Source of the DNA: Urinicoccus sp.
GTDB lineage: Bacteria > Bacillota > Clostridia > Tissierellales > Peptoniphilaceae
Assembly: GCA_029983435.1 (NCBI GenBank)
Contig: JASBZN010000016.1
Span: 1-14,997, forward strand
DNA length: 14,997 nt
Direction: 5' to 3'
Both the position numbers and the translations under genes were made by a program. The notes under the pieces were generated by a model. The model was not told where the DNA came from, ran no database searches, and was given only the letters and a program-made list of their open reading frames with translations. Positions within the stretch are counted from its first letter, which is position 1, and each line of letters opens with the position of its first letter. Below are positions 5,631-14,437 of this stretch, one piece after another.

Positions 5631-6863
5631 ATGGATTATCAAAATTTAAAAGCGACAGATGAAGAAATCTATAACATCATTAAAAAAGAAATGGACCGAC
5701 AAGAAGATCATATTGAACTCATTGCATCAGAAAACTTTGTCTCTAAGGCTGTTTTAGAAGCTATGGGAAGTGCCCTTACCAATAAATACGCGGAAGGATA
5801 TCCCCAAAAGCGCTATTATGGTGGGTGTGAAGTAGTGGACCTAGCGGAAGATTTAGCCCGCGATCGTTTAAAAAAACTCTACCAAGCAGATCATGCCAAT
5901 GTCCAACCCCATTCTGGGGCCAATGCAAACTTGGCTGTTTATGTAGCTCTTTTAAATCCTGGAGATACAGTTCTAGGAATGAACCTATCTCATGGGGGCC
6001 ACTTGACGCATGGAAGTCCAGTTAATATTTCTGGGAAGTATTTTAACTTCGTCGACTATGGTGTAGATAGTAAGACAGAAAGAATTGATTATGATCTTGT
6101 TTATGATCAAGCAAAAAAACATAAACCAAAACTTATTGTAGCAGGAGCCTCTGCATATCCTAGGAAAATTGACTTTAAAAAGTTTGGAGAAATTACTCAT
6201 GATACAGGAGCTCTTTTAATGGTTGATATGGCCCATATTGCAGGCTTAGTAGCTACAGGTCACCACATGAGTCCTATTCCCTATGCAGATATCGTTACAA
6301 CGACAACCCATAAAACTCTTCGAGGACCTCGGGGAGGAGCTATTTTATGCAAAGAAGCTTTTGCAAAAGATATTGATAAGGCACTCTTCCCAGGTCTTCA
6401 AGGGGGACCATTGATGCATGTGATTGCTGCCAAAGCTGTAAGCTTTAAAGAAGCTTTAGAACCCTCTTTTAAAGACTACCAAGAAAATGTTATTCAAAAT
6501 GCTAAAGCATTGGCTGAAACCTTAATGAATAAGGGGATTGATCTTTGTACAAATGGGACAGATAACCACCTTATTTTAATGAATTTAACTTCATTGGGGA
6601 TGACAGGAAAAGATGGAGAGGCTCTTTTGGGAGAAGGCGGCTTAGCTGTCAATAAAAATACCATTCCTAATGAGACGCAATCACCTTTTGTGACAAGTGG
6701 GATTCGGATTGGGACTGCTGCTATGACAAGTCGTGGCTTTACTCAAGAAGATTTTAGGCAAGTGGGAGAAATTATTGCAGGGCTTTTGAAAAAAGAAATG
6801 ACTTGCCAAGAGTCACAAAAGCTGGTTAAAGAACTCTGTGCTAAGCATCCTCTCTATCGATAA
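5631..6863 (+). CDS. glyA: Serine hydroxymethyltransferase
   Basis: GlyA interconverts serine plus tetrahydrofolate with glycine plus 5,10-methylene-tetrahydrofolate, using pyridoxal phosphate, and is the main source of one-carbon units. At 410 residues it is full length. Visible signatures are ELIASENFVS, NKYAEGYPQKRYYGG, NVQPHSGANAN, D199/H202 in MVDMAHIAG, and the PLP-binding lysine K228 in TTTTHKTLRGPRGG. The C-terminal part has the expected GIRIGTAAMTSRGF. The ATG is preceded by GAGGGAAGGG. No terminator separates it from the genes before or after, and it heads the long downstream gene train. All key residues are present. Confidence 0.98.
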   Translation: MDYQNLKATDEEIYNIIKKEMDRQEDHIELIASENFVSKAVLEAMGSALTNKYAEGYPQKRYYGGCEVVDLAEDLARDRLKKLYQADHANVQPHSGANANLAVYVALLNPGDTVLGMNLSHGGHLTHGSPVNISGKYFNFVDYGVDSKTERIDYDLVYDQAKKHKPKLIVAGASAYPRKIDFKKFGEITHDTGALLMVDMAHIAGLVATGHHMSPIPYADIVTTTTHKTLRGPRGGAILCKEAFAKDIDKALFPGLQGGPLMHVIAAKAVSFKEALEPSFKDYQENVIQNAKALAETLMNKGIDLCTNGTDNHLILMNLTSLGMTGKDGEALLGEGGLAVNKNTIPNETQSPFVTSGIRIGTAAMTSRGFTQEDFRQVGEIIAGLLKKEMTCQESQKLVKELCAKHPLYR

Positions 6864-6887
6864 AATAAAAAAGTTAGGAGACAAGGT

Positions 6888-8243
6888 GTGGAAATAAAAA
6901 ATAACTATAGTTATCAAAATACAATTCAAGAAGTCTTTCCAAATACCATTGCCTCCGATTTAGGAATACAAAAGGGAGATCAGTTAGTTTCTATTAATGA
7001 TCAACCTGTTAAGGATATTATTGATTATCGTTTTTTAACTCATGATGAATACCTTCAAATGGAAATAAAAAAGAAAACGGGAGACCATATTATCTTTGAA
7101 ATTGAAAAAGACTTTGATGAAGATTTGGGCCTGGACTTTACAAATCCCCTTATTGACCATGCAAGGTCTTGTTCGAATCATTGTATTTTTTGTTTTATTG
7201 ACCAATTACCAAAAAACTTAAGATCAACCCTTTATTTTAAAGATGATGATTCCAGGCTATCTTTTTTACAGGGAAATTTTATCACTTTAACAAATATGTC
7301 AGACGATGAAATTAATCGAATGATTAAATACCGGATAAGCCCTGTTAATGTCTCTATTCATACGACAAACCCTGACCTCAGGGGAAAAATGCTTCGTCAT
7401 CCCAAGGCAGGGGATATTTTGAATACACTAAAGCGTTTCTATGAGGCTGAATTAGAAATAAATGGTCAAATCGTTTTAATTCCTGGGATAAATGATGGAG
7501 AAGAATTACAAAAAACAATGGAAGATCTTTATAATCTATATCCTAGTCTGGGGTCTGTAGCCATTGTTCCCGTAGGTTTGACCAAACACCGGAAAAATCT
7601 CTATCCTTTAGAAGAATTTGATCAAGCAGGTGCCTTGAAAGTCATCTCCATGGTAGAAAAGATGCAAGAAAAGTCTTTGAGAGAAAAGGGAAGCCGTTTG
7701 TTTTTTCTCTCGGATGAATTTTATTTAAAGGCGCATGCAGATTTGCCAAAAGAAAGAGAATATGAAGACTATCCCCAAATTCAAAATGGTGGGGGTATGA
7801 CCAGGTCTTTTTTAGAAGAAGTTTATCAAGCGCTAGAAAAAGACAGCAAGCGTCTTGCTGAAAAGGCTAAGAAAAATCCTCGCCATATTGCCTTTGTAAC
7901 ATCTACCTTATCCAAAGGGACCATGGAAAGAATAAAAGAAGCCTTAGAAAAATCTATCCCAGATTTAAAAATAGATGTCCATACAGTTAAAAATAATTTT
8001 TTTGGAGAGTCTGTGAATGTCTCTGGGCTACTAACGGGCCAGGATGTGGTGAATCAATTGAAAGGCATCCAGGTGGATGCTATAATGTTACCAAGAAATA
8101 TGTTTCGCGAAGATATGCTCATTACTCTAGATGATCAGACAGATGAATTATTAGAAAAACAATTAAAACATAAAATTTATTTAGGGCCCTGGGATGGTTT
8201 TAAATTTATCCAAAAAATAGAAAAGGTGATAGACGATGAGTGA
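6888..8243 (+). CDS. DUF512 radical SAM protein with N-terminal PDZ-like domain
   Basis: A 451-residue cytosolic protein of the DUF512 family. Residues about 12-50 form a PDZ-like module (FPNTIASDLGIQKGDQLVSINDQPV). C95, C99 and C102 (CSNHCIFC) give the classic radical SAM CX3CX2C cluster motif, followed by IDQLPKNLRSTLYFKDDD and SFLQGNFITLTN. The C-terminal DUF512 part runs from about residue 220, including NGGGMTR. Its reaction is unknown. The family is often found beside der in clostridia, as here, which suggests a link to ribosome biogenesis or RNA modification, but this is inference. The start is GTG with AGGAG (6876-6880) seven bases upstream. It overlaps der by eight bases, so the two are likely translationally coupled. 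Confidence 0.93.
   Translation: MEIKNNYSYQNTIQEVFPNTIASDLGIQKGDQLVSINDQPVKDIIDYRFLTHDEYLQMEIKKKTGDHIIFEIEKDFDEDLGLDFTNPLIDHARSCSNHCIFCFIDQLPKNLRSTLYFKDDDSRLSFLQGNFITLTNMSDDEINRMIKYRISPVNVSIHTTNPDLRGKMLRHPKAGDILNTLKRFYEAELEINGQIVLIPGINDGEELQKTMEDLYNLYPSLGSVAIVPVGLTKHRKNLYPLEEFDQAGALKVISMVEKMQEKSLREKGSRLFFLSDEFYLKAHADLPKEREYEDYPQIQNGGGMTRSFLEEVYQALEKDSKRLAEKAKKNPRHIAFVTSTLSKGTMERIKEALEKSIPDLKIDVHTVKNNFFGESVNVSGLLTGQDVVNQLKGIQVDAIMLPRNMFREDMLITLDDQTDELLEKQLKHKIYLGPWDGFKFIQKIEKVIDDE
8058..8086 (+). promoter_or_regulatory. Internal sigma-A promoter within the DUF512 gene, reading into der
   Basis: TTGAAA (8058-8063), a 17-base spacer and TATAAT (8081-8086), with an extended -10 TGC just before it, give five of six -35 matches and a perfect extended -10. 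Transcription would start near 8093, about 140 bases before the der ATG, and could drive der, plsY, gpsA and beyond independently of glyA. Because it lies in coding sequence it could be chance, but the match is as good as that of glmS. Confidence 0.5.
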
Positions 8244-9555
8244 GCAAATTGTATGTATTGTTGGGAAACCAAATGTAGGAAAGTCTTCTCTGTTTAATAA
8301 AATTGTGGGTCAAAGAATATCCATTACAGAGGATACACCAGGGGTAACACGAGATCGTATCTACAGTCAAGCCTCTTGGCTAGGCCGAGATTTTATTTTG
8401 ATTGATACAGGTGGGCTAGATATTAAGTCCGATGATACTTTTATGAAAAATATTAGAGTACAAGCAGATATTGCTCTAGAGACAGCCGATGTCATCCTCT
8501 TTGTTGTAGATGGGGTAGAATCTGTTACGTCTATGGATAGAGATTTAGCCACAAGGTTACGACAAACGAATAAAAAAGTTATTTTAGTGGTAAATAAATT
8601 TGATTCCAAAAAGACTAAGGAAAACATGTATGATTTCTATGAGTTGGGTTTTGGGGAACCTATTTATGTCAGTGCAGAACAAGGTCAGGGGATTGGTGAT
8701 TTATTAGATGAAGTCATTGAAGATTTCCCCATTACATATCCAGATGAACTGAATACAAAAATCCGAGTGAGTTTTATTGGAAAGCCAAATGTAGGAAAAT
8801 CCTCCCTAATTAACTTTATTTTAGGGGAAAATAGAAATATTGTAACCAATATTCCAGGAACGACTAGAGACTCCATTGACTCTTATTTCACCTACAAAGA
8901 CACGGACTACGTCCTTGTGGATACAGCTGGCTTAAGAAAAAGGAAAAAAATTGAAGAAAAAGTGGAAAGGTATTCTGCTGTAAGAACTCTTTCTTCTATA
9001 GACCGGTCCCACATCTGCGTTCTAATTATCGATGGGAAAGAGGGCATTTCTGAGCAAGATACGAAGATTATCGGCTATGCCCATGATCGAAACAAAGGAT
9101 TAATTATTGCTGTCAACAAGTGGGATGCGGTGGAAAAAGATACCCATACCATGCGAGCCTATGAAAAAGAAATTCGTGAAAAATTATCTTTTGCCAATTA
9201 TGCGCCAATTCTTTTTATTTCTGCTAAAACTGGACAACGGGTGGATCAACTTTTAAGTCTCATTAATATTGTTAATAATAACTACAGCTTGAGAATACCT
9301 ACAGGAGTTTTGAATGACCTTTTAAATCAAGCGGTATTAATGAACCAACCTCCATCAGATAAGGGAAGAAGGGGCAAGTTATTTTATGGAGCACAAGTAT
9401 CTACGAGACCTCCTAAGTTTAACTTTTATGTCAATGACCCAGAGTTGTTTCACTTTACCTATCGAAGATTTTTAGAAAATCAAATTCGAAAATCTTTTTC
9501 GTTTGATGGAGTTCCTTTAACTTTCCATTACAAGGCAAGAGGAAAGGAATCGTAA
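8236..9555 (+). CDS. der: Ribosome biogenesis GTPase Der (EngA)
   Basis: Der is an essential double GTPase that helps assemble the 50S ribosomal subunit. The 439 residues show the full layout: GTPase domain 1 with G1 GKPNVGKS (10-17), G3 DTGG (57-60) and G4 NKFD (120-123). GTPase domain 2 has GKPNVGKS (182-189), DTAG (229-232) and NKWD (294-297). A C-terminal KH-like domain (about 353-436) closes the protein. AGGTGAT (8224-8230) serves as ribosome binding site inside the end of the DUF512 gene, which it overlaps by eight bases. plsY follows after three bases. Length and motifs are normal. Confidence 0.98.
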   Translation: MSEQIVCIVGKPNVGKSSLFNKIVGQRISITEDTPGVTRDRIYSQASWLGRDFILIDTGGLDIKSDDTFMKNIRVQADIALETADVILFVVDGVESVTSMDRDLATRLRQTNKKVILVVNKFDSKKTKENMYDFYELGFGEPIYVSAEQGQGIGDLLDEVIEDFPITYPDELNTKIRVSFIGKPNVGKSSLINFILGENRNIVTNIPGTTRDSIDSYFTYKDTDYVLVDTAGLRKRKKIEEKVERYSAVRTLSSIDRSHICVLIIDGKEGISEQDTKIIGYAHDRNKGLIIAVNKWDAVEKDTHTMRAYEKEIREKLSFANYAPILFISAKTGQRVDQLLSLINIVNNNYSLRIPTGVLNDLLNQAVLMNQPPSDKGRRGKLFYGAQVSTRPPKFNFYVNDPELFHFTYRRFLENQIRKSFSFDGVPLTFHYKARGKES

Positions 9556-9558
9556 TAA

Positions 9559-10149
9559 ATGAAAGGGTTAGTTGTTTTTATCTTTTCTTATTTGATAGGA
9601 TCTGTATCAGGTTCCTTTTTAATTGGCAAGTACCACTTTAAAATGGATATCCGAACAAAAGGAAGCGGTAATGCTGGAACCACCAACGCAATACGTGTCA
9701 TGGGACTAAAATATGGTTTCTATACTTTCCTAATTGATTTTTTTAAAGGATTAATCACTATTTTAGTTACAAAAAACATCTTTGGCAAAGACTATCTTTA
9801 CCTCTCTTTACTAGCGTGTGTACTAGGGCATATGTTCCCTTTTTATATGCACTTTAAGGGGGGAAAGGGAGTAGCGACGACTATGGGGGCCAGCGCTCTT
9901 ATTGGAACCTATCCAACCTTTCTAGGTGTTATTATATGGATTATTGGAGCTAGTTTTTATCGTGTTATTAGCCTCTGGTCCATTACTTTTTACTGTCTTT
10001 TGCCTATTCTGTATTATTTTTTTCAAAAGCCGAGACCAAACACTTGGGACTTTTTCTTTTTACTTATAACTTGTTTATTGGGAATCTATCGGCATCGAGG
10101 AAATATTAAAAGGATTTTAAGAGGAGAAGAGAAAAAATTAGGAGGATAA
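9559..10149 (+). CDS. plsY: Acyl-phosphate:glycerol-3-phosphate acyltransferase
   Basis: PlsY is an integral membrane enzyme that transfers the acyl chain from acyl-phosphate (made by PlsX, not in this window) to glycerol-3-phosphate, giving lysophosphatidic acid. The 196-residue protein has several hydrophobic spans and the three cytoplasmic motifs: KGSGNAGTTNAIR near residue 35, GHMFPFYMHFKGGKGVAT near residue 94, and HRGNIKRILRGEEKK at the C-terminus. It is followed after one base by gpsA, whose product supplies the glycerol-3-phosphate. The upstream gene der ends three bases before the ATG, with AAAGGAA inside its tail as a moderate ribosome binding site. Confidence 0.97.
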   Translation: MKGLVVFIFSYLIGSVSGSFLIGKYHFKMDIRTKGSGNAGTTNAIRVMGLKYGFYTFLIDFFKGLITILVTKNIFGKDYLYLSLLACVLGHMFPFYMHFKGGKGVATTMGASALIGTYPTFLGVIIWIIGASFYRVISLWSITFYCLLPILYYFFQKPRPNTWDFFFLLITCLLGIYRHRGNIKRILRGEEKKLGG

Positions 10150-10150
10150 G

Positions 10151-11158
10151 ATGAAGATTTCAGTTTTAGGTGCTGGAAGTTGGGGAACTGCAGTGGCTAG
10201 ACTTTTAGCAAATAAGGGCTTTGATGTAGTTATGTATACAATTTCACAGCCTCAACTTAAAGTTCTAAACGAAAAAAATGAAAACCCAAGCTATCTACCA
10301 GGGATTAAGTTGCCAAAGTCACTATCTTATACCATGGATATTCACTGTGTAGAGAATACTGATGTTATTGTTTTAGCAGTACCAACATCCGCTTGCCGCA
10401 GTGTACTTGAAGATTTAACAAATTGCTCTTTTGTAAAGAAACCCATTCTTGTAAATTTAGCAAAAGGAATTGAAAACAACTCCCTCAAAAGAGTTTCTGA
10501 AATTTGTCAAGAAGTTTTAGGAGACATGCCGTTTGTTTGTTTATCTGGTCCATCTCACGCAGAAGAAGTGGCCAAGGACATCCCAACATGCGTCACTGTT
10601 TCTTCTAAAGACATGACTTACGCCTATGAAATTCAAAAATTATTTTCCACAAAAAATTTTAGAGTTTATACAAACAAGGACTTAGTAGGAGTAGAACTTG
10701 GTGGGGCCTTAAAAAATATTATCGCCCTAGCTGCGGGTATTAGTGATGGTCTAGATTTTGGAGACAACACCAAGGCTGCCCTTATGACGAGAGGAATGTA
10801 TGAGATTAGTAAACTAGCCATTGAAATGGGAGGAAATCCCCAAACTTTTCATGGATTAGCTGGAATGGGAGATTTAATTGTTACTTGTACCAGTATGCAC
10901 TCAAGAAATAGACGTTGTGGTATTTTAATTGGACAGGGCTTGAGTATAGAAGAAGCCACAAAGGAAGTGGGAATGGTTGTTGAAGGAATTAAGACAACAA
11001 AATCTGCTTATGACTTGTCTAAGAAATTAGGCGTCGAAATGCCTATTACACAAAAACTATATGGAATCCTTTACGAAGGGAGCGATCCTTTAGAGGCTGT
11101 AAAAATTTTAATGACTAGAGATTCTAAAGATGAAATTGAAGAAGTCTTTTTCTTGTAG
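10151..11158 (+). CDS. gpsA: NAD(P)-dependent glycerol-3-phosphate dehydrogenase
   Basis: GpsA reduces dihydroxyacetone phosphate to sn-glycerol-3-phosphate for phospholipid synthesis. The 335 residues contain the N-terminal dinucleotide-binding loop GAGSWG (7-12), NLAKGIE with K105, LSGPSHAEEV, and the catalytic-lysine segment VELGGALKNI with K188. The C-terminal substrate-binding part carries FHGLAGMGDLIVTCTSMHSRNRR. AGGAGG lies five bases before the ATG. It is coupled to plsY, placing substrate supply and acylation together. In many spore-formers spoIVA follows gpsA; here an HlyD-like gene follows instead. Confidence 0.98.
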   Translation: MKISVLGAGSWGTAVARLLANKGFDVVMYTISQPQLKVLNEKNENPSYLPGIKLPKSLSYTMDIHCVENTDVIVLAVPTSACRSVLEDLTNCSFVKKPILVNLAKGIENNSLKRVSEICQEVLGDMPFVCLSGPSHAEEVAKDIPTCVTVSSKDMTYAYEIQKLFSTKNFRVYTNKDLVGVELGGALKNIIALAAGISDGLDFGDNTKAALMTRGMYEISKLAIEMGGNPQTFHGLAGMGDLIVTCTSMHSRNRRCGILIGQGLSIEEATKEVGMVVEGIKTTKSAYDLSKKLGVEMPITQKLYGILYEGSDPLEAVKILMTRDSKDEIEEVFFL

Positions 11159-11166
11159 GTGATGTC

Positions 11167-12450
11167 GTGACAAAAAAAGCGAGAAAGTCAAGAAAAGCAA
11201 AGAGAAAAGCGTTTAAAAGACTCTTTTTATTTTTATTGGTAGTTCTTCTTTTAGTCCTTCTTATTCGACCAATTTTCAAAATAGGGTATCGGAAACTTCC
11301 CACTACAAAACCAAAAATGACAGTTTATAAAAATGTGATTCGGGGTCAAGGATATACCATACTTAAACAAGATCAGTTTTATGCAAAAAACGATGGAATT
11401 GTTGTGTATGGAGCCCAAGAAGGAGAGCGGGTACCAGTAGACCAAGAAATTGTAACTGTGAATTTTCAAGACGATTTTTCCAAGCAAAAAGACGAACTGA
11501 TTCGGATTCAAGCAGCCATTGATTATAAAAATAATAAACGGCCACAAAATAAAGAGGAGTACAGGCAAACGCCAGAAGTTTTAGATATTATTGAAAAGAT
11601 TCAAGAATCAATTAAAAATAAAAACTACCAAGACCTTATTTCAAATATTAATACACTAGATTTAGTGACTCCTCATAACATTAATATTTCAGAATTAAGT
11701 GAACTTTTAAACCAATCCTTAGAAGATTTAGAGACGGAAAAAGAAAAATTATCTACAGACTTATCCCAGACGCGATCTAGATATGTCTCTAGATTCCCAG
11801 GGGTTATTTCCTATATTTTCCCAACAGATAATAGTCTAAATTATGGGGAAAATTTTGACAAATTTACGATTCCTTACTTAGACAAGTTAAAATTTGAGAC
11901 AAAACAACAAACAGGAGTAAATGTTAAGAAAAACCAACCTATTTTTCGGATTATTGATAATCTTCAGTGGTATCTTGCTATTACGGTGCATAACAACAAT
12001 CGGCTTAGTAAATTGGAGCCTGGTCAGGAAGTAAGTCTAATCATTAACAAGAAAGAGCCTATTAAAGGAATAATTAAGGAAGTTAATCTTGTCAACCAAA
12101 AAGAAGGAGTCATTATTTTGGCTATGAATGAGGGGTTTGAAGCCAATTACACCAAGGCGAAACAAAAGGTTGAGGTAATTTTAAACCAAGAAGATGCTTA
12201 TACTGTTCCTGTAAAGGCTCTAGTTGAGCAAAATAAAAAAATTGGTCTTTATGTTCAAGATATTCATAACTTGGTACGGTTTGTACCAGTGGATTTAATT
12301 GGACAAAATGATAGCTGGGCCTATTTAAAAAAAGGGGATATGAAAAACAAGATTAACTTGGATGGCAAAGACGTTCAAACAATAAGCTATGAAGATAACA
12401 TCGTTTTAGATCCAGGGTCTGTTCAAGAGAAACAATTGATTAGAAAGTAG
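11167..12450 (+). CDS. HlyD-like membrane-anchored protein of unknown role
   Basis: A 427-residue protein with a very basic cytoplasmic head (MTKKARKSRKAKRKAFKR), one membrane span (about residues 19-36) and a large outside part. Residues about 71-100 look like the first half of a lipoyl/barrel-sandwich fold (FYAKNDGIVVYGAQEGERVP). Predicted helices at about 100-215 suggest a coiled coil, and the second half-barrel follows (RFPGVISYIF, then GVNVKKNQPIFRIID). A beta-barrel domain similar to adaptor subunits comes last. Adaptors normally pair with an ABC or RND transporter, but none is encoded nearby. Related genes occur beside yggS and sepF in other clostridia, so a cell-envelope or division role is plausible but unproven. 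The start is GTG with AGGTGAT (11157-11163) before it. Confidence 0.78.
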   Translation: MTKKARKSRKAKRKAFKRLFLFLLVVLLLVLLIRPIFKIGYRKLPTTKPKMTVYKNVIRGQGYTILKQDQFYAKNDGIVVYGAQEGERVPVDQEIVTVNFQDDFSKQKDELIRIQAAIDYKNNKRPQNKEEYRQTPEVLDIIEKIQESIKNKNYQDLISNINTLDLVTPHNINISELSELLNQSLEDLETEKEKLSTDLSQTRSRYVSRFPGVISYIFPTDNSLNYGENFDKFTIPYLDKLKFETKQQTGVNVKKNQPIFRIIDNLQWYLAITVHNNNRLSKLEPGQEVSLIINKKEPIKGIIKEVNLVNQKEGVIILAMNEGFEANYTKAKQKVEVILNQEDAYTVPVKALVEQNKKIGLYVQDIHNLVRFVPVDLIGQNDSWAYLKKGDMKNKINLDGKDVQTISYEDNIVLDPGSVQEKQLIRK

Positions 12451-12457
12451 TGAGAGA

Positions 12458-13168
12458 ATGAATTATTCGGATCGTTTTAAGTACGTTCGTGAGGAAATTG
12501 AAAAAGCAAAAGAAAAAAGTCCTTACCACCAAGAAGTAAAATTGGTATCTGTTACTAAAAATCATGGACCAGAAGTTATTCAGGCTGTTTTAGATAATGG
12601 GGAGCACTGTGTTGGAGAAAGTAGGGTTCAAGAGCTTTTACAAAAGTATGAGATATTTGAAAATGCCAACGAAAAGTTAGAATACCACCTTATTGGTTCT
12701 TTACAAAGCAATAAGGTGAAGTATATCGCTGACAAAGTTGAGCTTATCCATTCTTTAGACCGCTTAAGCTTATTGAAAGAGATTAATAAGCAAGGTAAAA
12801 AGATTAATCGGCGAGTTCCCTGTCTTATTCAGGTCAATATATCTAAGGAAGAAACCAAGGCAGGAGTTTTTGTTGAAGATTTAGAAGCTTTTGTAGAAAA
12901 GTGCTTAGAATATCCAAATGTACACGTTCAAGGGCTTATGACAATAGCCCCTCATGTGGACGATGAGGAATATATTCGAAAAATTTTCAGAGAATTGTCA
13001 AATTTACGAGAAAAGATTTCAAAAAAAGGGTATAATGAACTAGATATGAAATATTTGTCAATGGGTATGACAAATGACTATACCCTTGCGATTGAAGAAG
13101 GTGCCAATATTGTTCGAGTAGGACGACTCTTATTTGGCCAGCGAGATTATAGTAAAAGATATTTTTAG
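12458..13168 (+). CDS. YggS/YlmE-family PLP homeostasis protein
   Basis: A 236-residue single-domain fold type III pyridoxal-phosphate protein (YggS in Escherichia coli, YlmE in Bacillus). It is thought to buffer free PLP rather than catalyse a reaction. The PLP lysine is K34 in LVSVTKNHGPEV. Other conserved segments are GESRVQELLQKYE, YHLIGSLQSNKVKYI, LIQVNISKEETKAGV, GLMTIAP, and the phosphate-binding end SMGMTNDYTLAIEEGANIVRVGRLLFG (positions 202-228). The ATG lies seven bases after the HlyD-like gene, with GAGAG as a moderate ribosome binding site. Its place directly before sepF is the common Gram-positive arrangement. Confidence 0.95.
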   Translation: MNYSDRFKYVREEIEKAKEKSPYHQEVKLVSVTKNHGPEVIQAVLDNGEHCVGESRVQELLQKYEIFENANEKLEYHLIGSLQSNKVKYIADKVELIHSLDRLSLLKEINKQGKKINRRVPCLIQVNISKEETKAGVFVEDLEAFVEKCLEYPNVHVQGLMTIAPHVDDEEYIRKIFRELSNLREKISKKGYNELDMKYLSMGMTNDYTLAIEEGANIVRVGRLLFGQRDYSKRYF

Positions 13169-13178
13169 GAGGAAAATT

Positions 13179-13649
13179 ATGAGCAATGTGTTTTCAAAAT
13201 TTATGCGAGCTTTTGGTTTTGGAGATGAAGAGGAGGACTATGAAGATTATGAAGAATTCCAGGAAGATCATGTAGAGGAACCAGAAAACACCGTCCTAGC
13301 AGAAAGAGACCAACAACACAGTTTAAAAACCAGAAAAACTATTGGGAAAAATGGAGCAGTTGTCCATACGCACACCAACATGGTGATTTCTGTTCACGAG
13401 CCCTTAAGCTATGATGAATCTCCAAGTATTGTAGATGATTTAAAAGCCCATAAGGCAGTTGTCTTAAACTTTGAACAATTGGATCTAGATGTAAAAAGGG
13501 AAATTTTTGACTTTGTAAATGGAGCTCTTTATGCTCTTGAAGGAAAAATTCAAAAAGTCAATAAAGATATTTTTATCTTAGCGCCTCCATCTGTTGCAAT
13601 TGATGGTTTAAAAGAAGAGTTGCAGAATTCAGGTGTCTTCCCCTGGTAA
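13179..13649 (+). CDS. sepF: Cell division protein SepF
   Basis: SepF binds FtsZ and bundles its filaments at the division ring, tethering them to the membrane. The 156-residue protein starts with a short amphipathic helix (MSNVFSKFMRAFGFG) that serves as membrane anchor in the family. An acidic disordered linker (about 16-65) follows, then the globular SepF domain (about 68-140: AVVLNFEQLDLDVKREIFDF, NGALYALEGKIQKVNKDIFILAP). I chose the ATG at 13179, which has AGGAGG eight bases upstream and gives the conserved membrane helix. An in-frame start at 13134 would add 15 residues inside ylmE with no ribosome binding site. It overlaps the next gene by one base (TAATG). Confidence 0.97.
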   Translation: MSNVFSKFMRAFGFGDEEEDYEDYEEFQEDHVEEPENTVLAERDQQHSLKTRKTIGKNGAVVHTHTNMVISVHEPLSYDESPSIVDDLKAHKAVVLNFEQLDLDVKREIFDFVNGALYALEGKIQKVNKDIFILAPPSVAIDGLKEELQNSGVFPW

Positions 13650-14425
13650 TGGAAGATAAGGAGAAATTATTTTCTTATTTACACCGTCCTGAAGATGAGC
13701 AACTGGCTCGGAGAATTCTAGATTATATTGAGGCGGCCTTAAAGCATAAGACGCTTCAAGCTTCTGACTTTTTAAACCCTCACGAGCAAAAACTTGCTTG
13801 TCAGTTAGTGAATCAATTCCTTGAACTCCATTATATTTTAGATGGGGGAATTGAACCTAGTGAGCAAAAAATTATTTTAATTGGTCCAGATTTTATGGAT
13901 TTAAAAGGGGAAGAAAAAGTAAACCTTTATAAGGGATCCTGGAGTGGGACATTTAGCCATCGCGATATTTTAGGTAGTGTCTTATCCCTAGGAGTTCAGA
14001 GGAAAAAAATAGGTGATATCTTTTTTACAGAGGATGCTTTTTATATTGCTGTTAAGGCTGAGTTGGGAAATTTTTTAGAATTCAATTTATCAAAAATCAA
14101 GAGGAATAAAATTTCTCTAGAAAAAGTATCCTCCTCTGAAGTTTCTCGACCAAAACCTCACTATGAACAAAAGGACGTCACAGTATCTTCAGAGAGGTTA
14201 GATGCTGTAATTAGCGAATTCTATAACCTGTCTCGGAAGCAAACTGCGCAACTATTGCAAAGAGAACGGGTAAAATTAAATTATTGTCCTGAGACAAAGG
14301 CATCGGTTCTTTTAAATAGAAAGGACCTTGTTTCGGTACGTAAAAAAGGCCGATTTATTTACGATGGAATTTTATCCAAAACAAAAAAAGGTCGTTACAG
14401 AGTTCGCATCTTATATCAAAAATAA
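13649..14425 (+). CDS. ylmH: YlmH-like S4-domain RNA-binding protein
   Basis: A 258-residue protein with an N-terminal YlmH-type domain (about 1-160; SYLHRPEDEQLARRILDYI, ending in a strand-rich part with GSWSGTFSHRDILGSVLSLG). A C-terminal S4 RNA-binding domain follows (about 180-245; SERLDAVISEFYNLSRKQTA, then QLLQRERVKLN). In Bacillus, YlmH belongs to the division-associated ylm cluster and has been linked to rescue of stalled ribosomes. The ATG shares its A with the stop codon of sepF (TAATG), so translation should be coupled. The yggT/ylmG gene that often lies between sepF and ylmH is absent here. Confidence 0.93.
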   Translation: MEDKEKLFSYLHRPEDEQLARRILDYIEAALKHKTLQASDFLNPHEQKLACQLVNQFLELHYILDGGIEPSEQKIILIGPDFMDLKGEEKVNLYKGSWSGTFSHRDILGSVLSLGVQRKKIGDIFFTEDAFYIAVKAELGNFLEFNLSKIKRNKISLEKVSSSEVSRPKPHYEQKDVTVSSERLDAVISEFYNLSRKQTAQLLQRERVKLNYCPETKASVLLNRKDLVSVRKKGRFIYDGILSKTKKGRYRVRILYQK

Positions 14426-14437
14426 GGCAGGGGAAAG

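Noticed and set aside
7531..7536. TATAAT inside the DUF512 gene
   Set aside because: The spaced -35 site (TTACAA) matches poorly and it lies 700 bases from the next gene.
13031..13036. TATAAT inside ylmE as a promoter for sepF
   Set aside because: No -35-like hexamer at 16-18 bases upstream and no extended -10; likely chance in AT-rich coding sequence.
13134..13178. Upstream start for sepF
   Set aside because: Would sit inside ylmE without a ribosome binding site and would bury the conserved membrane-binding helix.
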